This document shows, piece by piece, positions 5,066 to 12,042 of a stretch of 12,242 bases of DNA. The position numbers and the translations under genes were made by a program. Positions within the stretch are counted from its first letter, which is position 1, and every line of letters begins with the position of its first letter. Under the pieces are notes generated by a model. The model saw only the letters and a program-made list of their open reading frames with translations. It was not told the origin of the DNA and searched no databases. The DNA is from an uncultured Ruminococcus sp. (lineage in GTDB: Bacteria; Bacillota; Clostridia; Oscillospirales; CAG-272): the NCBI GenBank assembly GCA_902765885.1, contig CACXBN010000006.1, forward strand, positions 1 to 12,242, written 5' to 3'.

Positions 5066-6409
5066 TTATTGTGCAGCGGGTTTATAAACTCCTTTTTTCG
5101 TGACGGCACTCAGCACAATCAATACTGCCAGTGTTACGATCATCGAGAAGATAGAAGTGCCGATGTAGGAGGTGATGCCTGCTGCAAATCTGCTATATGT
5201 AGCAAGAAGTCCGCAAACAATACCGGCGAGTGTTGCAATACATGGAATCAGGCGGAACATAGGCATTTTGTCTGCGTTTTCGAAGGCGTATAAGCCGCTT
5301 TTTCGGTTGAAAATCCAATAATCGCCAATGATCGCAGCTCCGAACGGAGGGATAAACACACCGAGGATACTGAGGAATCCAACAAAGTAATCGACAAGGC
5401 CAAGTGCACCGACGATTGTTGCCAGAACACCAAAGATTGCCGTCAATAGCCAACGAGGAACCTTATTGGTTCCAATGGCATTTGAAATACCGAGGACAGA
5501 ACTATACAGGTTGTTATCGTTTGTAGACCAAGTTGCAATGATTAGTACGATACCTGCAAAAAGTCCCAAGTGTACTTTGTTGATAAACAAATCACTCAAA
5601 TCGGAGGTTTGGAAGGCATTTGCGAAATATGCGCCGAGAATCAAGATTGCGCTGTAGCAGACACAAAAACCTAACCAGCAGCCGATAACTGCATCTTTCG
5701 GCCTTTTGGAGTAGCGGGAAATATCTGGCACATAACAGGAAGCGGTTACAAAAGAGCCGATAACTGTTGTCACGGCAGCGGGGATCGTCATCATGCCTGC
5801 ATGCGACGCAAATGATGCAGAGACTTCAGACATGGGAACATTCTTGATGCCAATGAAAAATGCCACGAGGACCATTATAAAAAGTAACGGTACGCCGATG
5901 TTAGAGAGCCACTTTATTCCTTTAAAACCGATGATCGCAGTGATGCACATCAAAAGACCGCCGACAATTGACCATCCGGTCACAGTCCATCCCTTGCCGC
6001 CAAACATTTGAACGATATTGACTGCTGCGCCTCCGAAGTAGTGGCACTGGTAACCAAACCAGCCAAAATTGGAAGCAGCTATGACCAGACCAAAGATTTT
6101 TGCACCATAAGTACCAAGACCGAATCTTGCCGTAACTGTTGCAGTTAGATGTAGCTTTGCACCGACCACACCGATCAGTGAGCCGACCAGTGCTAAAACA
6201 GCAGTGCCAAATAGAACAGCAGTTACTAGGGACTTAAAATCCATTGAAGTGCCAAGCATACCGCCAATGGAGAAAGCAATCAAGCAGAACGCGATTCCTG
6301 CCCAAATCATTGCTTGAGAATACCAATGGCCGGTTTTTGATTCCGGTACAGGCTTAGTTTCATAATCTTCAAATAAGACTTTATCTACTTTATTATTATT
6401 CTCTGCCAT
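5066..6409 (-). CDS. NCS1-family permease (cytosine/hydantoin/allantoin type)
   Basis: Encodes 447 residues with about 12 hydrophobic membrane segments, as usual for nucleobase:cation symporter-1 proteins, which import cytosine, allantoin or hydantoins with H+ or Na+. Seen: ASNFGWFGYQ at 112-121, with W117 and Q121 in the segment that holds substrate-contacting Trp and Gln in characterised members, and WSTNDNNLYS at 294-303, typical of the CodB-like branch. An upstream in-frame TTG at 6427 would add six residues, but AAGGAAG lies five bases before the ATG at 6409, so I chose that start. It lies 52 bp after the racemase gene in the same operon. Neighbouring genes favour a hydantoin-like substrate over cytosine; sequence alone does not settle this. 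Confidence 0.88.
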   Translation of the reverse strand: MAENNNKVDKVLFEDYETKPVPESKTGHWYSQAMIWAGIAFCLIAFSIGGMLGTSMDFKSLVTAVLFGTAVLALVGSLIGVVGAKLHLTATVTARFGLGTYGAKIFGLVIAASNFGWFGYQCHYFGGAAVNIVQMFGGKGWTVTGWSIVGGLLMCITAIIGFKGIKWLSNIGVPLLFIMVLVAFFIGIKNVPMSEVSASFASHAGMMTIPAAVTTVIGSFVTASCYVPDISRYSKRPKDAVIGCWLGFCVCYSAILILGAYFANAFQTSDLSDLFINKVHLGLFAGIVLIIATWSTNDNNLYSSVLGISNAIGTNKVPRWLLTAIFGVLATIVGALGLVDYFVGFLSILGVFIPPFGAAIIGDYWIFNRKSGLYAFENADKMPMFRLIPCIATLAGIVCGLLATYSRFAAGITSYIGTSIFSMIVTLAVLIVLSAVTKKGVYKPAAQ

Positions 6410-6461
6410 TTTTTCTTCCTTTCCCAATGTTCCGGTGAAATAGTATTATGTGTGCCTTGGT

Positions 6462-7253
6462 TTAATGCACAGGGGGTTTCATATAAGTCAGTCTACTTTG
6501 CCGGAATCCCATCTTTGCATAAACTTCGCACATCTTCAGTGCGCACTGTGCAGCCTCAAAAACCGGCACATCATAACCGGCTTGAAGGAGACGATTTTTA
6601 AGGCTTTCGGCAACCCCAATAAAACCTGTGCACCCAAGAATGATTGCCTGGGCGCCATCTTCTTCGATACTTTTCATGCTCTGCTTGTAAAGTGCTTCGA
6701 TGATTTTCTCGCCGTTGTTCAACTGATCTACCGGAATATCAACTGCGCGCACGTTGACAATTCTGTCGTTCAGGTGTGCCTTGGCTATGTTTCCCTTCAT
6801 TAAAGAAATGATGTTTGACATGACAGTCACGATGCAGATTTTGTCTGCAAGCCCCAGCGCAAAATGTGCTGCCGGTTCAAATCCGCCAAAAACGGGAATG
6901 TTTACAAGTTCACGCGCTGCTTTCACAGCGGGATCTCCGAAGCAATCGATGAAAATTGCATCGTATCCAAGTTCTTCTGCTTTTTGACAGTAGTCTAATA
7001 CACTTGGTCCAGCCAGAGCCTCGTCGTACTCGCTTTCGATGGTATGAGGACCATACTTGGCCGCACCGCCGGGCAGTGCTTCTCCCGGCCGTCCGGTAGT
7101 GGTGATTCCATAACCGATCTGCCAGACATCTACCACCGTTTCCTTTTCCAGGTAATTATTCATATAGTTCAGCATTTTCTCTGACACAATACCTGGTGCG
7201 GTAACCGGGAGCAGGTTTAAGATTCTGACGTCTTTTTTTGCGCGCCGTTCCAT
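6462..7253 (-). CDS. Asp/Glu/hydantoin racemase-family protein
   Basis: Encodes 263 residues, slightly longer than usual for hydantoin and allantoin racemases. Two catalytic cysteines of this cofactor-independent fold are visible: DCFGDPA (C104) and LGCTG (C208), which act as acid and base on either side of the chiral carbon. The CFGDPA motif is closer to hydantoin/allantoin racemases than to glutamate racemase. I chose the ATG at 7253 because GGTGAG lies seven bases upstream; an in-frame GTG at 7265 overlaps that signal. It is the first structural gene of the cassette, 219 bp downstream of the regulator and behind its terminator. It probably interconverts the enantiomers of the imported ring compound. 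A maleate isomerase-like reaction of the same superfamily cannot be excluded. Confidence 0.82.
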   Translation of the reverse strand: MERRAKKDVRILNLLPVTAPGIVSEKMLNYMNNYLEKETVVDVWQIGYGITTTGRPGEALPGGAAKYGPHTIESEYDEALAGPSVLDYCQKAEELGYDAIFIDCFGDPAVKAARELVNIPVFGGFEPAAHFALGLADKICIVTVMSNIISLMKGNIAKAHLNDRIVNVRAVDIPVDQLNNGEKIIEALYKQSMKSIEEDGAQAIILGCTGFIGVAESLKNRLLQAGYDVPVFEAAQCALKMCEVYAKMGFRQSRLTYMKPPVH

Positions 7254-7375
7254 TGCTTTTCTCACCCCCTCTGTTTGTTACAAAAACTCTTGATATCAGT
7301 TGTTAAGAACTCCATATATAAAAAAACTGATACAAATTAAGAATAGCAGTCCGAAGAATTCTGATAAAAGAAATA
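7254..7375 (-). promoter_or_regulatory. Leader and probable promoter region of the cassette, with an inverted repeat
   Basis: This AT-rich stretch lies between the regulator's terminator and the racemase start. TATCAGTT (7294-7301) and AACTGATA (7325-7332) form a perfect 8-bp inverted repeat with centres 31 bp apart, about three helical turns, a spacing that suits a dimeric or looping regulator. The PucR protein encoded upstream is the obvious candidate. AT-rich -10-like sequences (TATATA) lie between the arms, but no good -35 and -10 pair could be called. The presence of a promoter is inferred from the terminator just upstream. Confidence 0.45.
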
Positions 7376-7411
7376 AAAAGGACAAAAATCAAGACCGACT
7401 TTTGTCCTTTT
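7376..7411 (-). terminator. Intrinsic terminator of the pucR-type gene
   Basis: AAAAGGACAAAA (7376-7387) and TTTTGTCCTTTT (7400-7411) are perfect 12-bp arms with a 12-nt loop. On the minus strand the stem runs into TTTTTATTTCTTTT, a good U-rich tract. It ends the regulator transcript 62 bp after its stop codon and separates it from the structural genes. Confidence 0.8.
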
Positions 7412-7472
7412 AGAGAATTTTTCAAAAACGAATCAGATGTTATCGTTAAAGCGTATAAAAATCAAATTCTAT

Positions 7473-9068
7473 TCAAACTAACCCTTCTTTTAACCGCAGA
7501 AGAAGGGCGGCCTGATAGAGTGACCCGACTTCCGGCACACGAGTGATTCGGTGTCCGAGGCAGGACTCGATTTTTCGGATTCGATACTTGATTGTGTTGA
7601 GGTGTAAAAACATATATTCGGCAGTGGTGGTCAGAGAACACTCGGCGTCGAGCAGATAAACCTGAGCGGTTTTGACCAACTCAGCGCGAAGAGTACTGTC
7701 GGAAAAAGGCCGAAGTAATGGCGCGGTCATCGCATCAACAGCGGAAAGGTCTGTTATTTTCGCAAGCGCATCTAAAAGAAAGAGAATTTCTCCGCTTGTG
7801 ATTGACCTTCGATGTGGGAAGACGGTTGGAATGACTTGGCGGCAATGCAAACAGTTCTGGTAGAGCGTATTCATATCGAATGCCCCCTCCGGGTTGCGTT
7901 GCGAGACAGATCGGAGCGGAATCCCCTTATCTGCAAGTTCAGCCAGAATAGACGGAAGCCCATCTCCGATATCGGCATCTGCAGTAAGAAGGATTATCGT
8001 TTCGTCAAAAACATCGAGAATCAGATCTTTTCGATAACCGGCGAACGCTTCGCTCAAGGCCTTTGCGGCCTGTTGAAGAAGCTCATAATCTCTGGTGCTC
8101 GGGTCTAAAAAGAGGAGGTGTGTATAGCGCAGTGTCTCTGGGTGGATACGAAGCGCTGCCGCAGCGCGGCGGGCGTGGGTGAATTCTCCATAAATGATGG
8201 AACTGATGAGACGGCGGGAATCAATGCGGCCATAATCCTTTGCCCAGAGATTGATATATGTCCTTACAACCAAGGAAATCTGCCTTGCCCACTCTGTGGG
8301 TACTGAGGCCATCTCCCGTACAATCAGTACAAAAAGGTATGATTGGCCGATCCGCAGTATTTCGCCTGAATAATAAAAAGTATCGTCACCAAATACAATA
8401 GAGGACTGCACCGACTCGGGCAAAGCCTCCGGAAGTTGATTCATAATCGCGTCAATGGGAATTGTCCGCCCATGCGGCCATTCGGAAGAATCAAGTACTT
8501 GTCGTGTTTCATCAACTAAAAAAATGGAGCACTGTACCTGATCGCGGAGAGCTTGCAAAACGGTATTAATGTTGCGCTTGGGTCGGGGAGTGTCAGAAAG
8601 CAATTCCATGACGGTTGTTGTAAAAGAAGACTCTTCGCGGCGATCACGGATGATTGCCTCTGCGACCTCAATGATAACGTCACTATATTGGAGATCGACA
8701 CGGTTTTCCGGCATGACGATAAGAGGCATCTTGAGTTCGTCACATAGTGAGATCACACGGTTGTCGATACGCTTTAGTATAGCGCCGACGTAAAAAAGTA
8801 TGACGGCAACTTCTCCGGCTTCAGAGATGCGGCGAATGCTCCAGCATTGTTTGTCGACATTGTCCTTTGCATCCATGAAAGCGGTAATAAATATTTCATG
8901 GCTGTAATGGTGGGACCGATGAGGAAAGTTTTGACCGGTTTTTTGCGGATCGATGGATTCAAGAACGCTGATGGAAGTGACGATATGACCGAGACCGTTC
9001 TTTCCAGCGACCACGTGGGCTTGCCGAAGAGATGGTAGCTTCAGCAGATCGGCGATGGTAACACTCAT
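7473..9068 (-). CDS. PucR-family transcriptional regulator
   Basis: Encodes 531 residues. The N-terminal PucR domain (about 3-140) begins SVTIADLLKLPSLRQAHVVAG. A central region of about 300 residues is probably the ligand-sensing, GGDEF-like part. The C-terminus (477-505) carries the PucR-type helix-turn-helix: SLTTTAEYMFLHLNTIKYRI. Family members sense purine, allantoin or amino-acid-type metabolites and usually activate adjacent catabolic genes. An in-frame TTG at 9080 falls within the ribosome-binding region; the ATG at 9068 has GGAGG five bases upstream and is the start used here. It has its own promoter and terminator and lies between the cassette it likely controls and a divergent peptidase gene. 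Family sure; inducer unknown. Confidence 0.9.
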   Translation of the reverse strand: MSVTIADLLKLPSLRQAHVVAGKNGLGHIVTSISVLESIDPQKTGQNFPHRSHHYSHEIFITAFMDAKDNVDKQCWSIRRISEAGEVAVILFYVGAILKRIDNRVISLCDELKMPLIVMPENRVDLQYSDVIIEVAEAIIRDRREESSFTTTVMELLSDTPRPKRNINTVLQALRDQVQCSIFLVDETRQVLDSSEWPHGRTIPIDAIMNQLPEALPESVQSSIVFGDDTFYYSGEILRIGQSYLFVLIVREMASVPTEWARQISLVVRTYINLWAKDYGRIDSRRLISSIIYGEFTHARRAAAALRIHPETLRYTHLLFLDPSTRDYELLQQAAKALSEAFAGYRKDLILDVFDETIILLTADADIGDGLPSILAELADKGIPLRSVSQRNPEGAFDMNTLYQNCLHCRQVIPTVFPHRRSITSGEILFLLDALAKITDLSAVDAMTAPLLRPFSDSTLRAELVKTAQVYLLDAECSLTTTAEYMFLHLNTIKYRIRKIESCLGHRITRVPEVGSLYQAALLLRLKEGLV

Positions 9069-9124
9069 GAGAACCTCCAAAGTGTTGTACCTGCATCACG
9101 CGGCGGAGATTGCTTACCAGACAC

Positions 9125-9154
9125 ATTATATGATAGGCTAATAAAGCCAATGAA
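9125..9154 (-). promoter_or_regulatory. Promoter of the pucR-type gene
   Basis: The minus strand has a consensus TATAAT at 9130-9125 and, 18 bp upstream, the weaker TTCATT (9154-9149). A small inverted repeat, GGCT..AGCC (9136-9148), sits in the spacer. The implied leader is about 50 nt. The -10 is convincing; the -35 is weak, so activation or another sigma factor is possible. Confidence 0.5.
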
Positions 9155-9177
9155 TCAATATGGAAAATGCAAATAAA

Positions 9178-9193
9178 TTGTCTAAATAGACAA
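9178..9193. promoter_or_regulatory. 16-bp inverted repeat in the pucR-pepD intergenic region
   Basis: TTGTCTA (9178-9184) and TAGACAA (9187-9193) are perfect 7-bp arms around AA. The site lies between the divergent regulator and peptidase genes, upstream of the regulator's -35 region and 87 bp before the peptidase start, so a bound protein could affect both. No clean plus-strand promoter was found beside it. Candidate operator only. Confidence 0.45.
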
Positions 9194-9279
9194 AAAATTT
9201 AGAAAAGAACTGTGAAGAATTACGTATTGCAGTGAAGTGACTACAGAACGACGGTGGTATGAAAAAGGAGGCGTGGAGA

Positions 9280-10788
9280 ATGAGAAAAATGTCATATGAA
9301 GGAAAAGAACAGCAGCTGTTTCGGAATTTTGAACAGATATGTGCGATACCGCGTGGCTCAGGAAATTATGCATTGATAAATGAATACCTAGTTCGTTTTG
9401 CAGAAGAGAGGGGCTTTTTTGCAATGGCAGATAAATTCGGAAATGTTTTGATAAAAAAGCCCGCTTCTGCCGGAAGGGAAGAGGAGCCGACGACAATCCT
9501 TCAGTCGCATCTTGATATAGTGTGCGCGAAGGAGGACGGGATCGAATTCGATTTTGAAAAGGATCCGATTATTCCCATAGTGACAGACGATGGATGGATT
9601 ACTGCACGAGGGACAACACTTGGTGGTGATGACGGGATTGGTGTCGCAATGATGTTGACAATACTGGAAGACAAATCACTTTCGCACCCACCGCTTGAAA
9701 TGGTATTTACTGCGGATGAAGAGGACGGAATGAAGGGAGCCTTTGGCTTTGACAGTTCACTCCTTTTTGGAAAACGGATGATCAATTTGGACTCGGAATT
9801 TGACGGTGTCTTTCTTTGTAGCTGTGCGGGTGGCGTCAATCTGTATAGCGAGCTAAAACTATCTGCCGAGAGAGCCACGGGTATTCCAATTACCGTTCGA
9901 GTCGATGGACTTCAGGGTGGACATTCTGGTGTGGAGATCCACAAGGGCCGTGCAAACGCTAACGTTTTGATTGCAAGGCTTCTTGATACAGCCTTATCAG
10001 TCTGCTCACCTTTGACACTTCGGCTCTCCTCTCTTGAGGGAGGAGTTCGGGAGACTGCCATAGCGTCGTTGTGTTGCATGGAGCTGATCGTTGCAGAGAA
10101 CCCTGACGAATCAGGCAGTAGTTCGGCGGATGATCTGCGCCAAACCACTATGCGGGTGTACGGTGCGATTGTAGAAGCAGTCGGAGAGCTTTGTAGGGAG
10201 TATGCCTCAACAGATCCCGATATGTTAATTTCCGTAGATATGGGAGAACGTAAAAAAGTAGAAAACACGCTGACTGCGAATGCCACGCGGGTGGTTTCAC
10301 AGTTGCTCTTCATGTTGCCGGACGGGGTACAGGTAATGAGTCCCAATCTGCAAGGACTTGTTCAGACCTCTGTTAATTTTGGTCTGCTATCCCTGAAAAG
10401 AAATACATTGACTTTTTCCAACACGGTCCGCAGTTCTGTGGAAAGCCAGAAGAGGTGGATTTGCAGAAAAATTCGAGCCGCAGTGGAATCTGTGGGCGGC
10501 ACAGTCCGTGAGGAGGGAGATTATCCTGGATGGGCTTTTAATCCAAAGTCAGTATTGCTTGAGAATATGGTCGAATGCTATGAAGAGCTTTTCCAGGAAA
10601 AACCATCAGTCGAAGCAATTCATGCAGGATTGGAATGCGGTCTTTTTGCAGCGCGGGTTCCGAATCTTGAGTGTGTCTCCGTAGGACCGCAGATGGAAGC
10701 GGTTCATACACCGAGAGAAAAGTTAAGTATCCACTCCTCTGAGAAAACATTTGCATTGCTGAAGCGTATTTTGGAGAAAAGAGGATAG
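9280..10788 (+). CDS. pepD: PepD-type aminoacyl-histidine dipeptidase (M20 family)
   Basis: Encodes 502 residues, normal for cytosolic Xaa-His dipeptidases (carnosinase-like, peptidase family M20C), which use two metal ions to split dipeptides such as beta-Ala-His. Metal and catalytic residues are in place: SHLD (H77, D79), GGDDGIG (D118), the Glu pair in ADEEDG (E147, E148), LDSE (D171) and AIHAGLECG near the end (H448). The lid-domain GGHSG is at 213-217. An earlier ATG at 9259 lacks a ribosome binding site, whereas AAGGAGG precedes the ATG at 9280 by eight bases. No signal peptide. It is divergent from the pucR-type gene and monocistronic, with a hairpin after the stop. It may feed histidine or a related amine into the same scavenging programme, but this link rests on position alone. 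Confidence 0.9.
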   Translation: MRKMSYEGKEQQLFRNFEQICAIPRGSGNYALINEYLVRFAEERGFFAMADKFGNVLIKKPASAGREEEPTTILQSHLDIVCAKEDGIEFDFEKDPIIPIVTDDGWITARGTTLGGDDGIGVAMMLTILEDKSLSHPPLEMVFTADEEDGMKGAFGFDSSLLFGKRMINLDSEFDGVFLCSCAGGVNLYSELKLSAERATGIPITVRVDGLQGGHSGVEIHKGRANANVLIARLLDTALSVCSPLTLRLSSLEGGVRETAIASLCCMELIVAENPDESGSSSADDLRQTTMRVYGAIVEAVGELCREYASTDPDMLISVDMGERKKVENTLTANATRVVSQLLFMLPDGVQVMSPNLQGLVQTSVNFGLLSLKRNTLTFSNTVRSSVESQKRWICRKIRAAVESVGGTVREEGDYPGWAFNPKSVLLENMVECYEELFQEKPSVEAIHAGLECGLFAARVPNLECVSVGPQMEAVHTPREKLSIHSSEKTFALLKRILEKRG

Positions 10789-10808
10789 TCTTGAATAATG
10801 GAAACGAA

Positions 10809-10846
10809 GAAATGGCTGTCATACCGCATGATGTGACGGCCATTTC
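10809..10846 (+). terminator. Hairpin after the peptidase gene
   Basis: GAAATGGCTGTCA (10809-10821) and TGACGGCCATTTC (10834-10846) pair over 13 bp, with one G-T pair, around a 12-nt loop, starting 20 bp after the stop codon. No U-tract follows on the plus strand, so termination may be inefficient or factor-assisted. The position supports a transcript-end role. Confidence 0.5.
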
Positions 10847-11094
10847 CCAAAAGCGGTGATATGCGGTTCGTAAGAGTTTTGTGTTATGATAACTACGCTT
10901 TTTGATAATCTAACCTGACAAACGCTTTTCCGTTCGGAAGCTGTGAATGTATGAAAAGCGACATTCTTTGGGTTGCGCAATGAAAAACTAATGAGTGGGG
11001 AGTGCTGACGTTTTTTGGACTGCTAAGACGCAATTTCAAGACTATATCCGTACTCCGAGACTTATCACAGGAAATCTAATTTACAGAAATCCTT
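10847..11094. other. Noncoding stretch between the peptidase and mobile-element genes
   Basis: No gene is visible on either strand here; with the hairpin before it the gene-free gap is 306 bp. It holds GTTATGATAAC (10883-10893), a short near-palindrome, and CGCTTTTC (10923-10930) against GAAAAGCG (10953-10960), an 8-bp inverted repeat that encloses a smaller TTCC/GGAA stem. No att site or promoter could be assigned. It is the likely boundary between the catabolic segment and the element on the right. Confidence 0.4.
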
Positions 11095-11850
11095 TCACAC
11101 ACGGGGATAAAAGTTACACTGTCCCGGAACATAATCCAGCCCGACCTTATGCGCCTGGCTTTCCTGATCCTTCCGTTCGATCCGATAATACCGGCCGCCT
11201 TTTCGGAACTTCGATCCCGTTTGATGGAAAGAAAACGCTACGCCGTATTTCACGCATTGAATATGGGTACTGAGCGCCCAGGCATAATCCATGGTCCTGG
11301 CATTATCGCCGGACTCGCCGCCGACGGAGACGCATTCGATGATATCGTGGTACTTCTCCAGATACGGTTCGATATTGATCGCTTCCAGCATCGGCTCGTG
11401 AATGATGTGTTTGTGCCTGATCGGCAGTTCCAGAAAGACAGGCAGACGTTTGTCCGTCATGTTTTGGTTCTCGCAGGTGCAGCAGACCGTGACGTTGTCA
11501 TATCCGTCACCCCAATCATCCGGAAGGCCGATCCCGAACCGGTCCGGCCGCTTTGTCACGATGAAAAACGCGAGATCCGATCGCTCTTTTATCATAGACC
11601 AGGCTTCCGGACGCCATTCGTCCGCCGCCTTATGGAAGAAATCCGACGTAAAGCAGGTATAAACGGTCCCGTCTTCTGGCTTCAGCTTATACTCTTTTTT
11701 CCGGGTCTTTTTTAATGGCAAGTCGAAATTCGCCGTTTTGGTTACGACGGATGAGTCTTTCCCGAACTCCGAATCACGGCGATAGACGTAGCAGTGGGCA
11801 CAGCCGGGAGAGATCTTCGTGCAGCCGTGCCAGGGATTCCACATCGGCAT
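11095..11850 (-). CDS. DUF5131 / phage Gp37-Gp68-type cysteine-motif protein
   Basis: Encodes 251 residues, typical for DUF5131. The N-terminal NPWHGCTKISPGCAHCY carries C10, C17 and C20 (C-x6-C-x2-C), a three-cysteine arrangement suggestive of an Fe-S cluster of the radical-SAM type with non-standard spacing. Further family landmarks: YTCFTSDFFHKAADEWR at 64-80, VTKRPDRF at 98-105, HEPMLEAI at 151-158 and GGESG at 177-181. Members are common in phages, plasmids and conjugative elements; their substrate is unknown to me. The ATG at 11850 has AGGGGG seven bases upstream, overlapping the stop of the small gene before it, so the two are probably translationally coupled. A second ATG two codons later is possible. 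Family call strong; enzymatic role inferred. Confidence 0.8.
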   Translation of the reverse strand: MPMWNPWHGCTKISPGCAHCYVYRRDSEFGKDSSVVTKTANFDLPLKKTRKKEYKLKPEDGTVYTCFTSDFFHKAADEWRPEAWSMIKERSDLAFFIVTKRPDRFGIGLPDDWGDGYDNVTVCCTCENQNMTDKRLPVFLELPIRHKHIIHEPMLEAINIEPYLEKYHDIIECVSVGGESGDNARTMDYAWALSTHIQCVKYGVAFSFHQTGSKFRKGGRYYRIERKDQESQAHKVGLDYVPGQCNFYPRV

Positions 11851-11861
11851 GGGCAGGCCCC

Positions 11862-12029
11862 CTAATCTTCGTCAATGGCTTTTCTCAAGGCATCTTTCTC
11901 CCGGTTCCGGTCATACTTCGTTTTCATGGCAAAAACTGCCCCGGCGGGCAGGAGAGGACGTTCGTGATCGCCTTTGATTCTGGTGACGACTTTTACGCCG
12001 TTCACTTTTTTTACTTTATGCTTTTTCAT
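11862..12029 (-). CDS. Small basic hypothetical protein (55 aa)
   Basis: Starts MKKHKVKKVNGVKVVTRIKG and ends KAIDED. The ATG at 12029 has GAGG six bases upstream, inside a compact minus-strand gene run: 13 bp from the upstream gene's stop and 11 bp before the next gene's start. The N-terminus is strongly basic and the C-terminus is mixed-charge and probably helical. No family is recognised. The good ribosome binding site, tight packing and normal residue use support a real gene, typical of small accessory genes in phages and conjugative elements. Confidence 0.6.
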   Translation of the reverse strand: MKKHKVKKVNGVKVVTRIKGDHERPLLPAGAVFAMKTKYDRNREKDALRKAIDED

Positions 12030-12042
12030 GACAAGCCTCGTT

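Noticed and set aside
5050..5085. Terminator between the permease and DUF917 copy 2
   Set aside because: CCCGCAC and GTGC..GGG pair only with a bulge, the site overlaps the permease stop codon, and no U-tract follows. The genes are more likely co-transcribed.
6410..6427. TTG start giving a longer permease
   Set aside because: The ribosome binding site lies inside this extension and points to the ATG at 6409.
5066..7253. Purine/allantoin degradation operon
   Set aside because: The PucR regulator, NCS1 permease and racemase family would fit, but no allantoinase, allantoate amidohydrolase or xanthine dehydrogenase gene is present, and the DUF917 pair points elsewhere. It stays possible but is not preferred.
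9069..9080. TTG start giving a longer PucR-type regulator
   Set aside because: The TTG coincides with the GGAGG region that serves the ATG at 9068.
9259..9279. Earlier ATG for the peptidase
   Set aside because: The AAGGAGG lies downstream of it and is correctly spaced for the ATG at 9280.
9501..9878. Minus-strand 125-codon open frame
   Set aside because: It is a shadow of the peptidase gene, whose metal-binding motifs are intact in the plus frame.
9912..10346. Minus-strand 144-codon open frame
   Set aside because: Low-complexity Ser/Thr-rich translation, antisense to the peptidase gene, with no start signals.
11149..11715. Plus-strand 188-codon open frame
   Set aside because: It lies antisense to the DUF5131 gene, lacks a ribosome binding site and has no family-like motifs. 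The minus strand carries clear conserved motifs.
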